Shown: positions 1-5,794 of the stretch, piece after piece
Numbering within the stretch: the first letter of the stretch is position 1
How the letters are laid out: each line of letters opens with the position of its first letter
Assembly: GCA_045631305.1 (NCBI GenBank)
Contig: JAZQUM010000102.1
Coordinates: 1 to 5,794, forward strand
DNA length: 5,794 nt
DNA from: JAZQUM01 sp045631305
GTDB taxonomy: Bacteria; Bacillota; Clostridia; Oscillospirales; Oscillospiraceae
Direction of reading: 5' to 3'
The notes under the pieces: generated by a model
The model's database searches: none
The model's input: the letters and a program-made list of their open reading frames with translations, nothing else
What the model was told of the DNA's origin: nothing
Program-made: the position numbers and the translations under genes

Positions 1-2306
1 ATCATAACCTTGAAGCCGTCCTGATACTGTTCGAGAACGCCGAAGGGGCACTTGCCCTTGCAGCGACCGCAGTTGTTGCATTCGTTGGGATCGATCTTCA
101 GCATGCCGTCTTCAACCTTAGCGATCTTGATGGGGCATGCGTTTTCAACCTGGCAGACCTTGCAGCCCTTGCACTTGGAGAAGTCAGCCATGGGAACGCG
201 CTGACCGATGATGGAGATATCGTTCAGGTCGGGCTTGACGCAGTTGTTGGGGCAGCCGCCGACAGCGATCTTGAACTTGTGGGGCAGAGTTACGCCGCGA
301 TAGCCAAGATAGAAGCGTTCGTGGATCTTTTCAGACAGGCCGTAACCGTCGCACAGACCGTACTGGCAGGTGGTAGCCTTGCAGGAAACGATGGGACGAA
401 CCAGAGAACCGGTACCGCCGGTGGAGAGACCGCGTTCAGCCAGGAAGTCGATGAGGGGCTGAATGTTAGCATGCTTAACGCCCTGGATTTCGAGGGTCAG
501 ACGGGTGGTAGCAGCAACCTTGCCGGAGCCGAACTTTTCAGCAGCTTCGGAGATAGCCATGTTTTCAGCAGCGGAGATCAGACCGTTGCGGGTGATAACG
601 CGAACGTTGAATACGTCGGGATAACGCTTATCCTGCAGGCAACCCAGGCCCTTAACGCGCTTGATTTCTTCTGCGGGCAGAGTGCCTTCGAATTCAACCT
701 TGACAACGTTAACGAAAGCGCCGCCTTCCAGAGCGCGGGTGTTGGTGTAGCCCAGAGCCTTCAGGCGGTTCTGAACGAAGTAGCCGCGCTTACCCTTAGC
801 GCAAACCAGAAGGATCTTGTCGTCCTTTTCCAGACCTTCGATGGGAGCGGTAACCTTTGCCAGGTCAACCCACTTTGCACCGGGGATGGAGGGAGCGGGA
901 TGAACGTCGATCACCTTGTAGCCCTTAGCTGCGCCTGCTGCGTATTCAGCGGGGGTGATGGTTTCGAATGCACCGCTCATCTTGTTTTCCAGAATGTAGC
1001 AAGCCTGAACGAAGGGATGGATAGCGGTGGAGAAGGGAGGAGCGTAAGCGAAATCGAGGGTGTCGAAATCGGAAATCTTAGCGCCCATAGCGATGCCGAC
1101 AACAGCGATGTCTACCATCTTGTCAACAGCGCCTGCGCCCAGAACCTGGATACCCAGCAGCTTGCCGGTAGCCTTATCAGCGATGAGCTTGGTCACGAAG
1201 GTGGAAGCATCTTCATAATAGTGAGCCTTATCGTCGGTCACGCAGGTAACAGCGCAAACATCATAGCCTGCAGCCTTTGCCTGTTCTTCGGTGAGACCGG
1301 TGCGGCCAGCATTCAGATCGCTGAGCAGCTTCACAACACCGGTGCCGAAGCAGCCGCCGTATGCAGCGCTTTCGCCGGTGAGGTTCTTAGCCAGGAGACG
1401 GCCGGTGATGTTAGCGGTGGAACCCATAGCGGACCACTGGGGAGCGCCGGTGAGGCGGTTGAAGACCTGTGCGCAGTCACCAACGGCATAGATGTCGTTG
1501 AGGTTGGTGCGCTGATATTCGTCAACTACTACGGTGCCGCGGTTCATAGCGATGCCGGAATCAGCAAGGAAAGCGGTTGCGGGACGAACGCCGATAGCCA
1601 TAACGACTACTTCGCCGTCGAAAGAGCCAACGCCGGTGCGAACGCCGGAAGCCTTTTCGCCGCCCAGAACTTCTTCCAGGCCAGCACCGGTAACAACGCG
1701 AACACCCTTAGCCTGCAGCTTGCGGCGGATGTATTCAGCCATTTCTGCATCGAACAGGTTAGGCATAACCTGGGAAGCCATATCAACTACGGTAACCTTC
1801 AGGCCCTTAGCCAGCAGGTTTTCAGCGATTTCGAGGCCGATGAAGCCGCCGCCTACAACAACTGCGCTGTGGCACTTGTTGTTATCAACGTATGCGCGCA
1901 GACCGATAGCATCGTCGGGAGTACGCATGGTGAAAACGCCTTCCTTGTCAGCGCCTGCAACAGCGGGAACGAAGGGAGTTGCACCGGTAGCGATAACCAG
2001 CTTGTCATAAGACACGACTTCGCCGTTTGCGAAGGTAACGGTCTTTGCAGCTGCATCTACCTTGGTAGCTTCCATGTTGGTCTTAACGGAAACACCGGTG
2101 AGACCCATGTACTTTTCGGGGGTGTTAACGATGAGTTCGTCGCGGGTTTCGATGCTGCCGCCTACATAGTAGGGAAGGCCGCAGCCTGCATAGGAAATGT
2201 CAGCGCTCTTGGTGTAAACGGTAACGGTTGCACTACGATCCTGACGCATGAGCTTGGCAGCGGTCTTAGTGCCAGCGGCAACGCCGCCGATGACTACAAC
2301 ATTCAT
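1..2306 (-). CDS. FAD-dependent CoA-disulfide/persulfide reductase-like protein fused to rhodanese and siroheme sulfite reductase-like/ferredoxin modules (C-terminus cut off)
   Basis: The minus strand is open from an ATG at 2304-2306 to base 1 (768 codons, no stop), so the 3' end lies outside. AAAAGGAG, 7 nt upstream, fixes the start. Order of parts: FAD/NADH flavoprotein, residues 1-300 (GGVAAG at 7-12; SYAGCGLPYY with Cys42 at the redox-cysteine position of CoA-disulfide reductase and NADH oxidase; second nucleotide motif GGGFIG 152-157 followed by VVD, suggesting NADH; FAD motif YAVGD ending at Asp277); dimerisation domain about 325-440 (YAPPF at 421); rhodanese about 450-536 with active loop CAKGKRG (Cys502); sulfite/nitrite reductase-like half domain about 550-620; siroheme/4Fe-4S motifs Cys642, 647, 652 and GCPNNC (Cys685, 689); inserted ferredoxin with Cys712/715/718/724 and 743/746/749/753. 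Expected role, by family: cytosolic NADH-dependent reduction of disulfides, persulfides or polysulfides, possibly coupled to sulfite or sulfide chemistry. The exact substrate is inferred. Strongly biased codons suggest high expression. Confidence 0.9.
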   Translation of the reverse strand, partial: MNVVVIGGVAAGTKTAAKLMRQDRSATVTVYTKSADISYAGCGLPYYVGGSIETRDELIVNTPEKYMGLTGVSVKTNMEATKVDAAAKTVTFANGEVVSYDKLVIATGATPFVPAVAGADKEGVFTMRTPDDAIGLRAYVDNNKCHSAVVVGGGFIGLEIAENLLAKGLKVTVVDMASQVMPNLFDAEMAEYIRRKLQAKGVRVVTGAGLEEVLGGEKASGVRTGVGSFDGEVVVMAIGVRPATAFLADSGIAMNRGTVVVDEYQRTNLNDIYAVGDCAQVFNRLTGAPQWSAMGSTANITGRLLAKNLTGESAAYGGCFGTGVVKLLSDLNAGRTGLTEEQAKAAGYDVCAVTCVTDDKAHYYEDASTFVTKLIADKATGKLLGIQVLGAGAVDKMVDIAVVGIAMGAKISDFDTLDFAYAPPFSTAIHPFVQACYILENKMSGAFETITPAEYAAGAAKGYKVIDVHPAPSIPGAKWVDLAKVTAPIEGLEKDDKILLVCAKGKRGYFVQNRLKALGYTNTRALEGGAFVNVVKVEFEGTLPAEEIKRVKGLGCLQDKRYPDVFNVRVITRNGLISAAENMAISEAAEKFGSGKVAATTRLTLEIQGVKHANIQPLIDFLAERGLSTGGTGSLVRPIVSCKATTCQYGLCDGYGLSEKIHERFYLGYRGVTLPHKFKIAVGGCPNNCVKPDLNDISIIGQRVPMADFSKCKGCKVCQVENACPIKIAKVEDGMLKIDPNECNNCGRCKGKCPFGVLEQYQDGFKVM

Positions 2307-2374
2307 AGCAGTACTCCTTTTAAAATTAATTTAAAAATTAAATTTTCTGACGGGATTGTGCTTACGCGGGAAAG

Positions 2375-2404
2375 GGCGGCAACCCCAAAACCGGAAATGC
2401 CGCC
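2375..2404 (-). other. Possible leader hairpin upstream of the redox gene
   Basis: A GC-rich inverted repeat in otherwise AT-rich leader DNA: arms GGCGGCA (2375-2381) and TGCCGCC (2398-2404), 7 bp perfect, loop 16 nt. It lies within the predicted 5' untranslated region of the minus-strand redox gene. No U-tract follows it on the minus strand, so it does not look like an intrinsic terminator. The stretch between it and the ribosome site (about 2320-2350) is almost pure A/T. It could affect leader stability or be chance; I recognise no known riboswitch here. Confidence 0.35.
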
Positions 2405-2414
2405 TAAAAACTGC

Positions 2415-2434
2415 AAGGTATATCAATATACCTT
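2415..2434. promoter_or_regulatory. Perfect 20-bp palindrome, probable operator of the redox gene
   Basis: Arms AAGGTATAT and ATATACCTT are exact reverse complements separated by 2 nt (CA on the plus strand). The site lies about +7 to +26 from the predicted start of the minus-strand transcript, where a bound dimeric repressor would block initiation or early elongation. No regulator gene for it is visible here; the neighbouring GntR gene has a different palindrome (CATTGA type) at its own promoter. I cannot assign a regulator family from the sequence. It does not match the ACCC/GGGT layout I know for the sulfide-responsive repressor CstR. Confidence 0.6.
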
Positions 2435-2447
2435 AAATTATGGCACG

Positions 2448-2477
2448 ATTATAGCACGCACCAGCTGATAAAATCAA
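2448..2477 (-). promoter_or_regulatory. Sigma-A-type promoter of the redox gene
   Basis: On the minus strand there is a -35 TTGATT (2472-2477), an 18-bp spacer, and a perfect -10 TATAAT (2448-2453). Transcription should start near 2441, giving a leader of about 135 nt before the ATG at 2306. The leader contains the 20-bp palindrome and a possible GC-rich hairpin. The -35 is two bases off consensus (TTGACA); the -10 is exact. Confidence 0.7.
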
Positions 2478-2779
2478 CTCAAAGTATATTTATAGATTGA
2501 TTATTTTATCTTATCACCAGTATTGCCAACTGCTCATGATGCCCGATCTGCTGTTTTCACTCTCGGAAAGGTGGAGGGAGGATGAGATCGTGGGAGGTGT
2601 TTTGTGTATTTTGCTACGGCAGGAAAGGGAATTTGGGAGAATATGCTGAAAATAAAGGTTTTTACAGCGGCTTTTCATGGCAAAAACAAGAGAAAAAGGC
2701 AAAATAGACAAAAAGCTGCGTTAAAAAATAGTCAATCCGCCAAAAATGGTGGAATTAACGAAAACAACAAAATATTGCA
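2478..2779. other. Gene-free spacer between the divergent promoters
   Basis: About 300 bp with no convincing gene. The plus strand has one small reading frame (2582-2707, 41 codons plus stop) with a GGAGG only 4 nt before its ATG; the minus strand has a TTG-started frame with no ribosome site. Neither resembles a known protein. A short imperfect hairpin with CCGCC/GGTGG arms lies near 2738-2753. On the minus strand it is followed after a few bases by a run of T, but no gene there needs a terminator. Nothing else is supported. Confidence 0.5.
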
Positions 2780-2808
2780 TTGAAATATGTAGCAATTTCA
2801 TATATAAT
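2780..2808 (+). promoter_or_regulatory. Near-consensus sigma-A-type promoter of the GntR-amidohydrolase-BMP operon
   Basis: -35 TTGAAA (2780-2785), exactly 17 bp of spacer, and -10 TATAAT (2803-2808). Transcription should start near 2815, placing the CATTGA palindromes at roughly +10 to +58 and the GTG start of the regulator about 83 nt downstream. It is strong by sequence and therefore likely to be held off by a repressor bound to the adjacent palindromes. Confidence 0.8.
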
Positions 2809-2823
2809 GCGTTTATTATAAAA

Positions 2824-2872
2824 GTCATTGAATGACTCATTGAGTTCATAGGACTCATTGACTCAATGAGTC
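2824..2872. promoter_or_regulatory. Operator array of CATTGA palindromes, probable autoregulatory site of the GntR regulator
   Basis: Three palindromic elements lie between the promoter and the regulator's ribosome site. GTCATT-G-AATGAC spans 2824-2836. ACTCA-T-TGAGT spans 2835-2845. The last, 2852-2872, is a perfect 21-bp palindrome with arms GACTCATTGA and TCAATGAGTC around a central C. CATTGA occurs at 2826, 2838 and 2856, with its complement TCAATG at 2863. GntR-family repressors commonly bind such palindromes at their own promoters, so binding by the protein encoded 26 nt downstream is the simplest reading (inference). The arms could also fold in RNA. Confidence 0.7.
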
Positions 2873-2897
2873 GAGAACTTAAAAGGAGTGAGGTTTC

Positions 2898-3629
2898 GTG
2901 GCAGACTACATCAAAAGAGAGCAGCATTCTCTCAGCGACCTTGTCAAAGACGCCATCGTGAAGATGATCACCACTGAAACTTTTCCCAACAACAAGCTTC
3001 CCGCAGAGAGCAAGCTGGCAGAGCGCTTTGGCTGCAGCGTTGCGGTAGTCCGCGAGGCGCTGCTGCTTTTGAGTAAGGACGGCGTTGTCACCAAGCGCCA
3101 GGGCTCCGGCAATTATTTCCATCTCAGCGCCCTGAACTCCGGCACCCGCATCGACCAGTTCCCCGGTTTCCGCCAGATGCTGCAGAACGAAGGTTACGAA
3201 GTGGATGCCCACAGCTGCGATTTCCGCAGCGAAGTGCCCGACGAAGAGATCCGCAAGGTGCTGCAGCTGAAAGAAGGGGAGACGGTCATCGCTTACGAGC
3301 GCCTTCTTTGTGCCAACGGCAACCCTGCCATCCTTTGTATGAACTACGTACCCGAAAAGCTTTTCCGCAGAGAAGTTCTCGATAGAGAATCCGATCTGCC
3401 CCTTTTCGATGTGTTCCGTGATTTCCTGCAGTTGGACACCGCATATGGCCGCATGCAGTTCCATCCCCATCTCACCACCGCTGAGGAAGCAAAGCGGCTG
3501 AAGATGAAAGAGGGGACCCCCGTCATTTTGATGGAAGAGCAGTATTACTCCCTGGACGACATTCTCATGGGCTGCAGCAAAGTGATTTTGAACGATCAGT
3601 ACATTACTGTTAATATCCTGAGTCGATAG
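2898..3629 (+). CDS. GntR-family transcriptional regulator, HutC/UTRA subfamily
   Basis: A 243-residue regulator, the normal length for this subfamily. It starts with GTG, chosen because AAAAGGAG lies 9 nt upstream and the winged-helix domain begins directly after it. The N-terminal winged helix-turn-helix (about 10-76) carries the typical signature: LPAESKLAERFGCS, the recognition-helix stretch VAVVREALLLL, and the wing VTKRQGSGNYF. The remainder (about 90-240) fits the UTRA ligand-binding domain, with features such as GETVIAYERLL, the LPLFDVF segment, the TTAEEAKRLKMKEGTPVILMEE region and a C-terminal beta strand ending VNILSR. Family knowledge: such proteins are dimeric DNA-binding repressors released by a small effector, often the pathway substrate or a product. 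It is first in an operon, 11 nt before the amidohydrolase, and downstream of palindromes it probably binds. The effector is unknown; a compound handled by the downstream enzyme and binding protein is a reasonable guess. Confidence 0.93.
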   Translation: MADYIKREQHSLSDLVKDAIVKMITTETFPNNKLPAESKLAERFGCSVAVVREALLLLSKDGVVTKRQGSGNYFHLSALNSGTRIDQFPGFRQMLQNEGYEVDAHSCDFRSEVPDEEIRKVLQLKEGETVIAYERLLCANGNPAILCMNYVPEKLFRREVLDRESDLPLFDVFRDFLQLDTAYGRMQFHPHLTTAEEAKRLKMKEGTPVILMEEQYYSLDDILMGCSKVILNDQYITVNILSR

Positions 3630-3640
3630 GAAGTGAAAGC

Positions 3641-5020
3641 ATGAAAACAAGCGGCGCTATTATCAACGCCATCATCGTCACCGTAGACGCACAGCGCCGC
3701 GTGCTGACCGATGCAGGCATTCTCTGGCAGGACGGTATCATCACCGATATCGCTTCTTCCGCTGAGATCGCCAAGGCAGCGGAAGCTGCCGGTATCAAGG
3801 CTAAAGATGCCAAGGGAGCCATCGTGTTCCCCGGCCTCATCAACACCCACAATCACATTTTCCAGCACCTTTTGAAAGGTCTGGGTACCGACATGAACCT
3901 GGAAGACTGGTGGCCCACCGTCATCGGTCCTGCAGGTGTGAATCTCCGTGAGCAGCATCTGCGCGCTGCCGTGATGGGGGCAAGCCTGGAAGCGCTGCGC
4001 ACCGGCTGCACCACCATCGTGGACTATATGCAGGTCCATCCCGTGCCCGGTCTTTCCGTTGCGGAATTGGAAGCAGCCAAGGAATCCGGCATCCGACTGA
4101 TGTACGGCCGCGGTTTCCGCGACGGCGGCAAGAGCAACGTTTTCTCCCAGAAGGGTCTGAGTGAAAACCTGGAAGGCGTTTTTGAAGAAGTGGCTGAACT
4201 TAACCGCCGCTACTCCACCGAAGACAATCTCCGCCGCGTGTTCCTGGCGCCTGCTGCGCCTCCTGCCATTTCTCTGGAAGGTCTCGCTGCTACCGCAGCT
4301 TTTGCCAAGAAGGAAAACATCCCCGTTACCATGCACGTGTTCGAAACCATGAGCGACGACCGCGTCTGCCTGGAGCGCGACGGTGTGACCACCGTGGATT
4401 ATCTGGATAAGGCAGGCATGCTTTACCCTGGTTTTCTGGCAGTACACTGCGTGCAGGTGAATGAGGATATCATCGATCGTTTCAAGAAAAACGACGTGAA
4501 GGTATCTCATAATCCTCTCTCCAACATGTATCTTGCCAGCGGTGTGGCTCCCGTGCCCGCTTACCGCAAGGCAGGTGTCACCGTCAGCCTCGGCACCGAC
4601 GGCGCTGCCAGCAACAACTCCAACAACATGCTGGAAGTTCTCAAGAGCACCGCGCTTCTTCACAAGGTAGCTTCCGGTGATCCTCAGGCTGTCAGTGCTC
4701 CCGAAGTGCTGGAAATGGCCACCATGGGCGGTGCCCGCGCCATCGGCCTTGAAAAGGAACTGGGTTCTTTGGAAGTAGGGAAGAGGGCAGATATGTTCCT
4801 CTTCGATCCTCTCAAGTCTCCCACTTGCTGCCCCATGTTTGACCCCGTGTCCACTCTGGTCTATTCTTCCGACAGCCGCGGCGTCACCATGACGGTGGTA
4901 AACGGCAGAGTTCTGCTGGAAGATGACCGCTTCGTCCACGTGAACGAAGAAGAAGTGCTCCGCGAAGAGCAGCGTCAGGCCCGTGACCTGGCGGAAAAAA
5001 CCGGTTTTAGCGGCGTATAA
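3641..5020 (+). CDS. Amidohydrolase-superfamily deaminase (COG0402, ATZ/TRZ-like), substrate unknown
   Basis: A 459-residue metal-dependent hydrolase of the group that includes S-adenosylhomocysteine/methylthioadenosine, guanine and 8-oxoguanine deaminases and triazine hydrolases. Expected reaction: hydrolytic removal of an amino (or similar) group from a heterocycle in the cytoplasm. The fold's landmarks are all present: N-terminal beta-sandwich strands, GLINTHNH with metal ligands His70 and His72, MHVFET with His232 and Glu235 (the HxxE pair), His269 in AVHC, SHNPLSNMYLASGVAPV (His290), GTDGAASNN with catalytic/metal Asp320, and the closing GSLEVGKRADMFLFD and VNGRVLLED strands. Length and motifs indicate an intact active enzyme. 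The ATG has AGGAAG 7 nt upstream, overlapping the regulator's stop codon, so the two are co-transcribed. The downstream BMP-type binding protein favours a nucleobase- or nucleoside-like substrate, but the specificity residues do not let me choose one. Dechlorination or another leaving group remains possible. Confidence 0.9.
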   Translation: MKTSGAIINAIIVTVDAQRRVLTDAGILWQDGIITDIASSAEIAKAAEAAGIKAKDAKGAIVFPGLINTHNHIFQHLLKGLGTDMNLEDWWPTVIGPAGVNLREQHLRAAVMGASLEALRTGCTTIVDYMQVHPVPGLSVAELEAAKESGIRLMYGRGFRDGGKSNVFSQKGLSENLEGVFEEVAELNRRYSTEDNLRRVFLAPAAPPAISLEGLAATAAFAKKENIPVTMHVFETMSDDRVCLERDGVTTVDYLDKAGMLYPGFLAVHCVQVNEDIIDRFKKNDVKVSHNPLSNMYLASGVAPVPAYRKAGVTVSLGTDGAASNNSNNMLEVLKSTALLHKVASGDPQAVSAPEVLEMATMGGARAIGLEKELGSLEVGKRADMFLFDPLKSPTCCPMFDPVSTLVYSSDSRGVTMTVVNGRVLLEDDRFVHVNEEEVLREEQRQARDLAEKTGFSGV

Positions 5021-5030
5021 GCCGTTAAAA
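5005..5030 (+). other. Hairpin spanning the amidohydrolase stop codon
   Basis: TTTTAGCGGC (5005-5014) pairs with GCCGTTAAAA (5021-5030) to give a 10-bp stem with one G-U pair and a 6-nt loop, GTATAA, that contains the TAA stop. The sequence after the stem on the plus strand is A-rich (AATAAATAATTAAC) with no T-run, so it is not a standard intrinsic terminator. It sits 35 nt before the lipoprotein start. It may be a partial attenuator, or an mRNA processing or stabilising element that lets the lipoprotein be made in excess of the enzyme; this role is inferred. Confidence 0.5.
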
Positions 5031-5065
5031 TAAATAATTAACTTTCAAAAAGGAAGGAAATCAAA

Positions 5066-5794
5066 ATGAAAAAGCTGTTATCCCTCATTCTGGCACTCAT
5101 CATGGTTCTTTCTCTGGTAGCTTGCGGCAATTCCGCTGAAGACACTACCTCCGAAGACACCGCTACCTCCGAAGACGCACTGAAGGTTGCTATGCTCCTC
5201 ACCGGCGACATCAACGACGCTGGTTGGTGCCAGAGCGCTTATGAAGGTCTGGTTCAGGCTCAGGCTGACTTCGGCGTAGAAATCGCTTACACCGAAAACC
5301 TGGTACAGGTTGACTTCGAAAGCTCCGCTCGTGAATACGCTGCTTCCGGCTACGATCTGATCCTGGCTGTTGGTAACGAATTCGGCGACGTTTGCGCAAC
5401 TGTTGGTGCTGAATTCCCCGAAGTTAAGTTCGCTTGCTTCAACGGCAACACCGCTGTTGAACCCAACGTAGCTTCCTATCGTTACACCACCACCGAAACC
5501 GGCTTCCTGGCTGGCGTAGTTGCTGCTTCCTTCTCTCAGACCGGCGTTGTTGGTTACATCGTTGGCGCTTCCAACGCAAACATTCAGGACTCCCTGAACG
5601 CATTTGACGATGGTGTTGCTTTCGTTGATCCTTCCTACACCGCTCTGCAGGTTAACATCGACTCCATGACCGACGTAGCTCTGGCTAAGGAATCCGCTGA
5701 AGCTATGATCGACCAGGGTGCAGACGTTGTTCTCGGCAACGCTAACACCGCAGGTCTCGGCGTTATCCAGGCTGCTGACGAAGCTGGCGTTATG
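5066..5794 (+). CDS. BMP/PnrA-family ABC transporter substrate-binding lipoprotein (C-terminus cut off)
   Basis: The first 243 codons of a binding protein that continues past the window. The start is fixed by AAGGAAGGAAA, 5 nt before the ATG. A lipoprotein signal peptide is clear: MKK, a hydrophobic core to residue 18, and lipobox LVAC with Cys20 as the lipidated residue. An acidic, Thr/Ser-rich linker (TSED repeated, about 26-37) follows. The mature domain begins KVAMLLTGDINDAGW (about 40-54) and continues QSAYEGL, the hallmark opening of the BMP family. Later landmarks are YDLILAVGNEFG, FPEVKFACFNG, ETGFLAGVVAA and GADVVLGNANTAGLGVI. Family knowledge: these proteins (for example PnrA) bind nucleosides at the outer face of the membrane for an ABC transporter. 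Permease and ATPase genes are expected just downstream but are not visible. Codon choice is strongly biased to GCT, GTT, AAC and GAC, unlike the more mixed enzyme gene upstream, which suggests much higher expression. Confidence 0.93.
   Translation, partial: MKKLLSLILALIMVLSLVACGNSAEDTTSEDTATSEDALKVAMLLTGDINDAGWCQSAYEGLVQAQADFGVEIAYTENLVQVDFESSAREYAASGYDLILAVGNEFGDVCATVGAEFPEVKFACFNGNTAVEPNVASYRYTTTETGFLAGVVAASFSQTGVVGYIVGASNANIQDSLNAFDDGVAFVDPSYTALQVNIDSMTDVALAKESAEAMIDQGADVVLGNANTAGLGVIQAADEAGVM

Noticed and set aside
279..2468. A 729-codon open frame on the plus strand opposite the redox gene
   Set aside because: Its translation has no recognisable domain and consists of the complement of a strongly biased coding frame. 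The minus strand has clear motifs, a ribosome site and a promoter. The plus frame even runs through the minus-strand promoter region. It is a shadow frame.
2582..2707. A 41-codon plus-strand frame in the intergenic region
   Set aside because: GGAGG lies only 4 nt before its ATG, no promoter is evident, and the peptide (MRSWEVFCVF...) resembles nothing known. Conservation in relatives would be needed to revive it.
2514..2711. A 65-codon minus-strand frame in the intergenic region
   Set aside because: It starts with TTG and has no ribosome site upstream; its composition looks like translated non-coding DNA.
2735..2760. Possible minus-strand terminator near CCGCC/GGTGG arms
   Set aside because: The stem is short and includes a G-T pair, the T-run is offset by several bases, and no minus-strand gene ends here. 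It is probably chance.
2721..3650. A 309-codon open frame on the minus strand opposite the GntR gene
   Set aside because: It runs across the promoter and operator region and shows no domain, while the plus-strand GntR gene is unmistakable.
3596..4939. A 447-codon open frame on the minus strand opposite the amidohydrolase
   Set aside because: The plus-strand amidohydrolase has every family motif, and the antisense frame has none. Its length follows from codon bias.
5138..5178. Short tandem repeat ACCTCCGAAGAC in the lipoprotein gene
   Set aside because: It only encodes the repeated TSED units of the acidic linker after the lipidated cysteine, which is common in Firmicutes lipoproteins.

Overview
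The window looks like a chromosomal segment of an anaerobic Clostridia-type bacterium (Bacillota), perhaps a gut Oscillospiraceae or Lachnospiraceae relative. This is inferred from strong AGGAG ribosome sites, consensus TTGAAA/TATAAT promoters in AT-rich intergenic DNA between GC-richer genes, a typical Firmicutes lipoprotein signal peptide, and an anaerobe-style iron-sulfur/siroheme redox protein. No RNA genes, mobile elements, CRISPR arrays or long repeats were seen.

Layout: two divergent transcription units share a gene-free region of about 590 bp (2307-2897). To the left, on the minus strand, is one large multidomain redox gene that starts at 2306 and runs off the window at base 1 without a stop. 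It joins a CoA-disulfide/persulfide reductase-like flavoprotein, a rhodanese domain, a siroheme sulfite/nitrite reductase-like module and an inserted ferredoxin with two 4Fe-4S motifs. It has its own sigma-A-type promoter (2448-2477), a perfect 20-bp palindrome just downstream of the predicted transcription start, and a leader of about 135 nt with a possible hairpin.

To the right, on the plus strand, is a compact operon. It has a near-consensus promoter (2780-2808), an array of CATTGA-based palindromes, a GntR/HutC-type (UTRA) regulator starting with GTG, a COG0402-type amidohydrolase/deaminase 11 nt downstream, and after 45 nt the start of a BMP/PnrA-family substrate-binding lipoprotein cut by the window edge. 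The likely logic is ligand-controlled uptake of a small nitrogen-containing compound, most plausibly a nucleobase or nucleoside, through a BMP-type ABC transporter, followed by hydrolytic deamination in the cytoplasm. The substrate cannot be read from the sequence.

The two units look functionally unrelated (sulfur/redox versus uptake and deamination). The most interesting points are the fusion architecture of the redox protein, the two distinct palindromic operator regions, and the regulator-deaminase-lipoprotein operon of unknown substrate.
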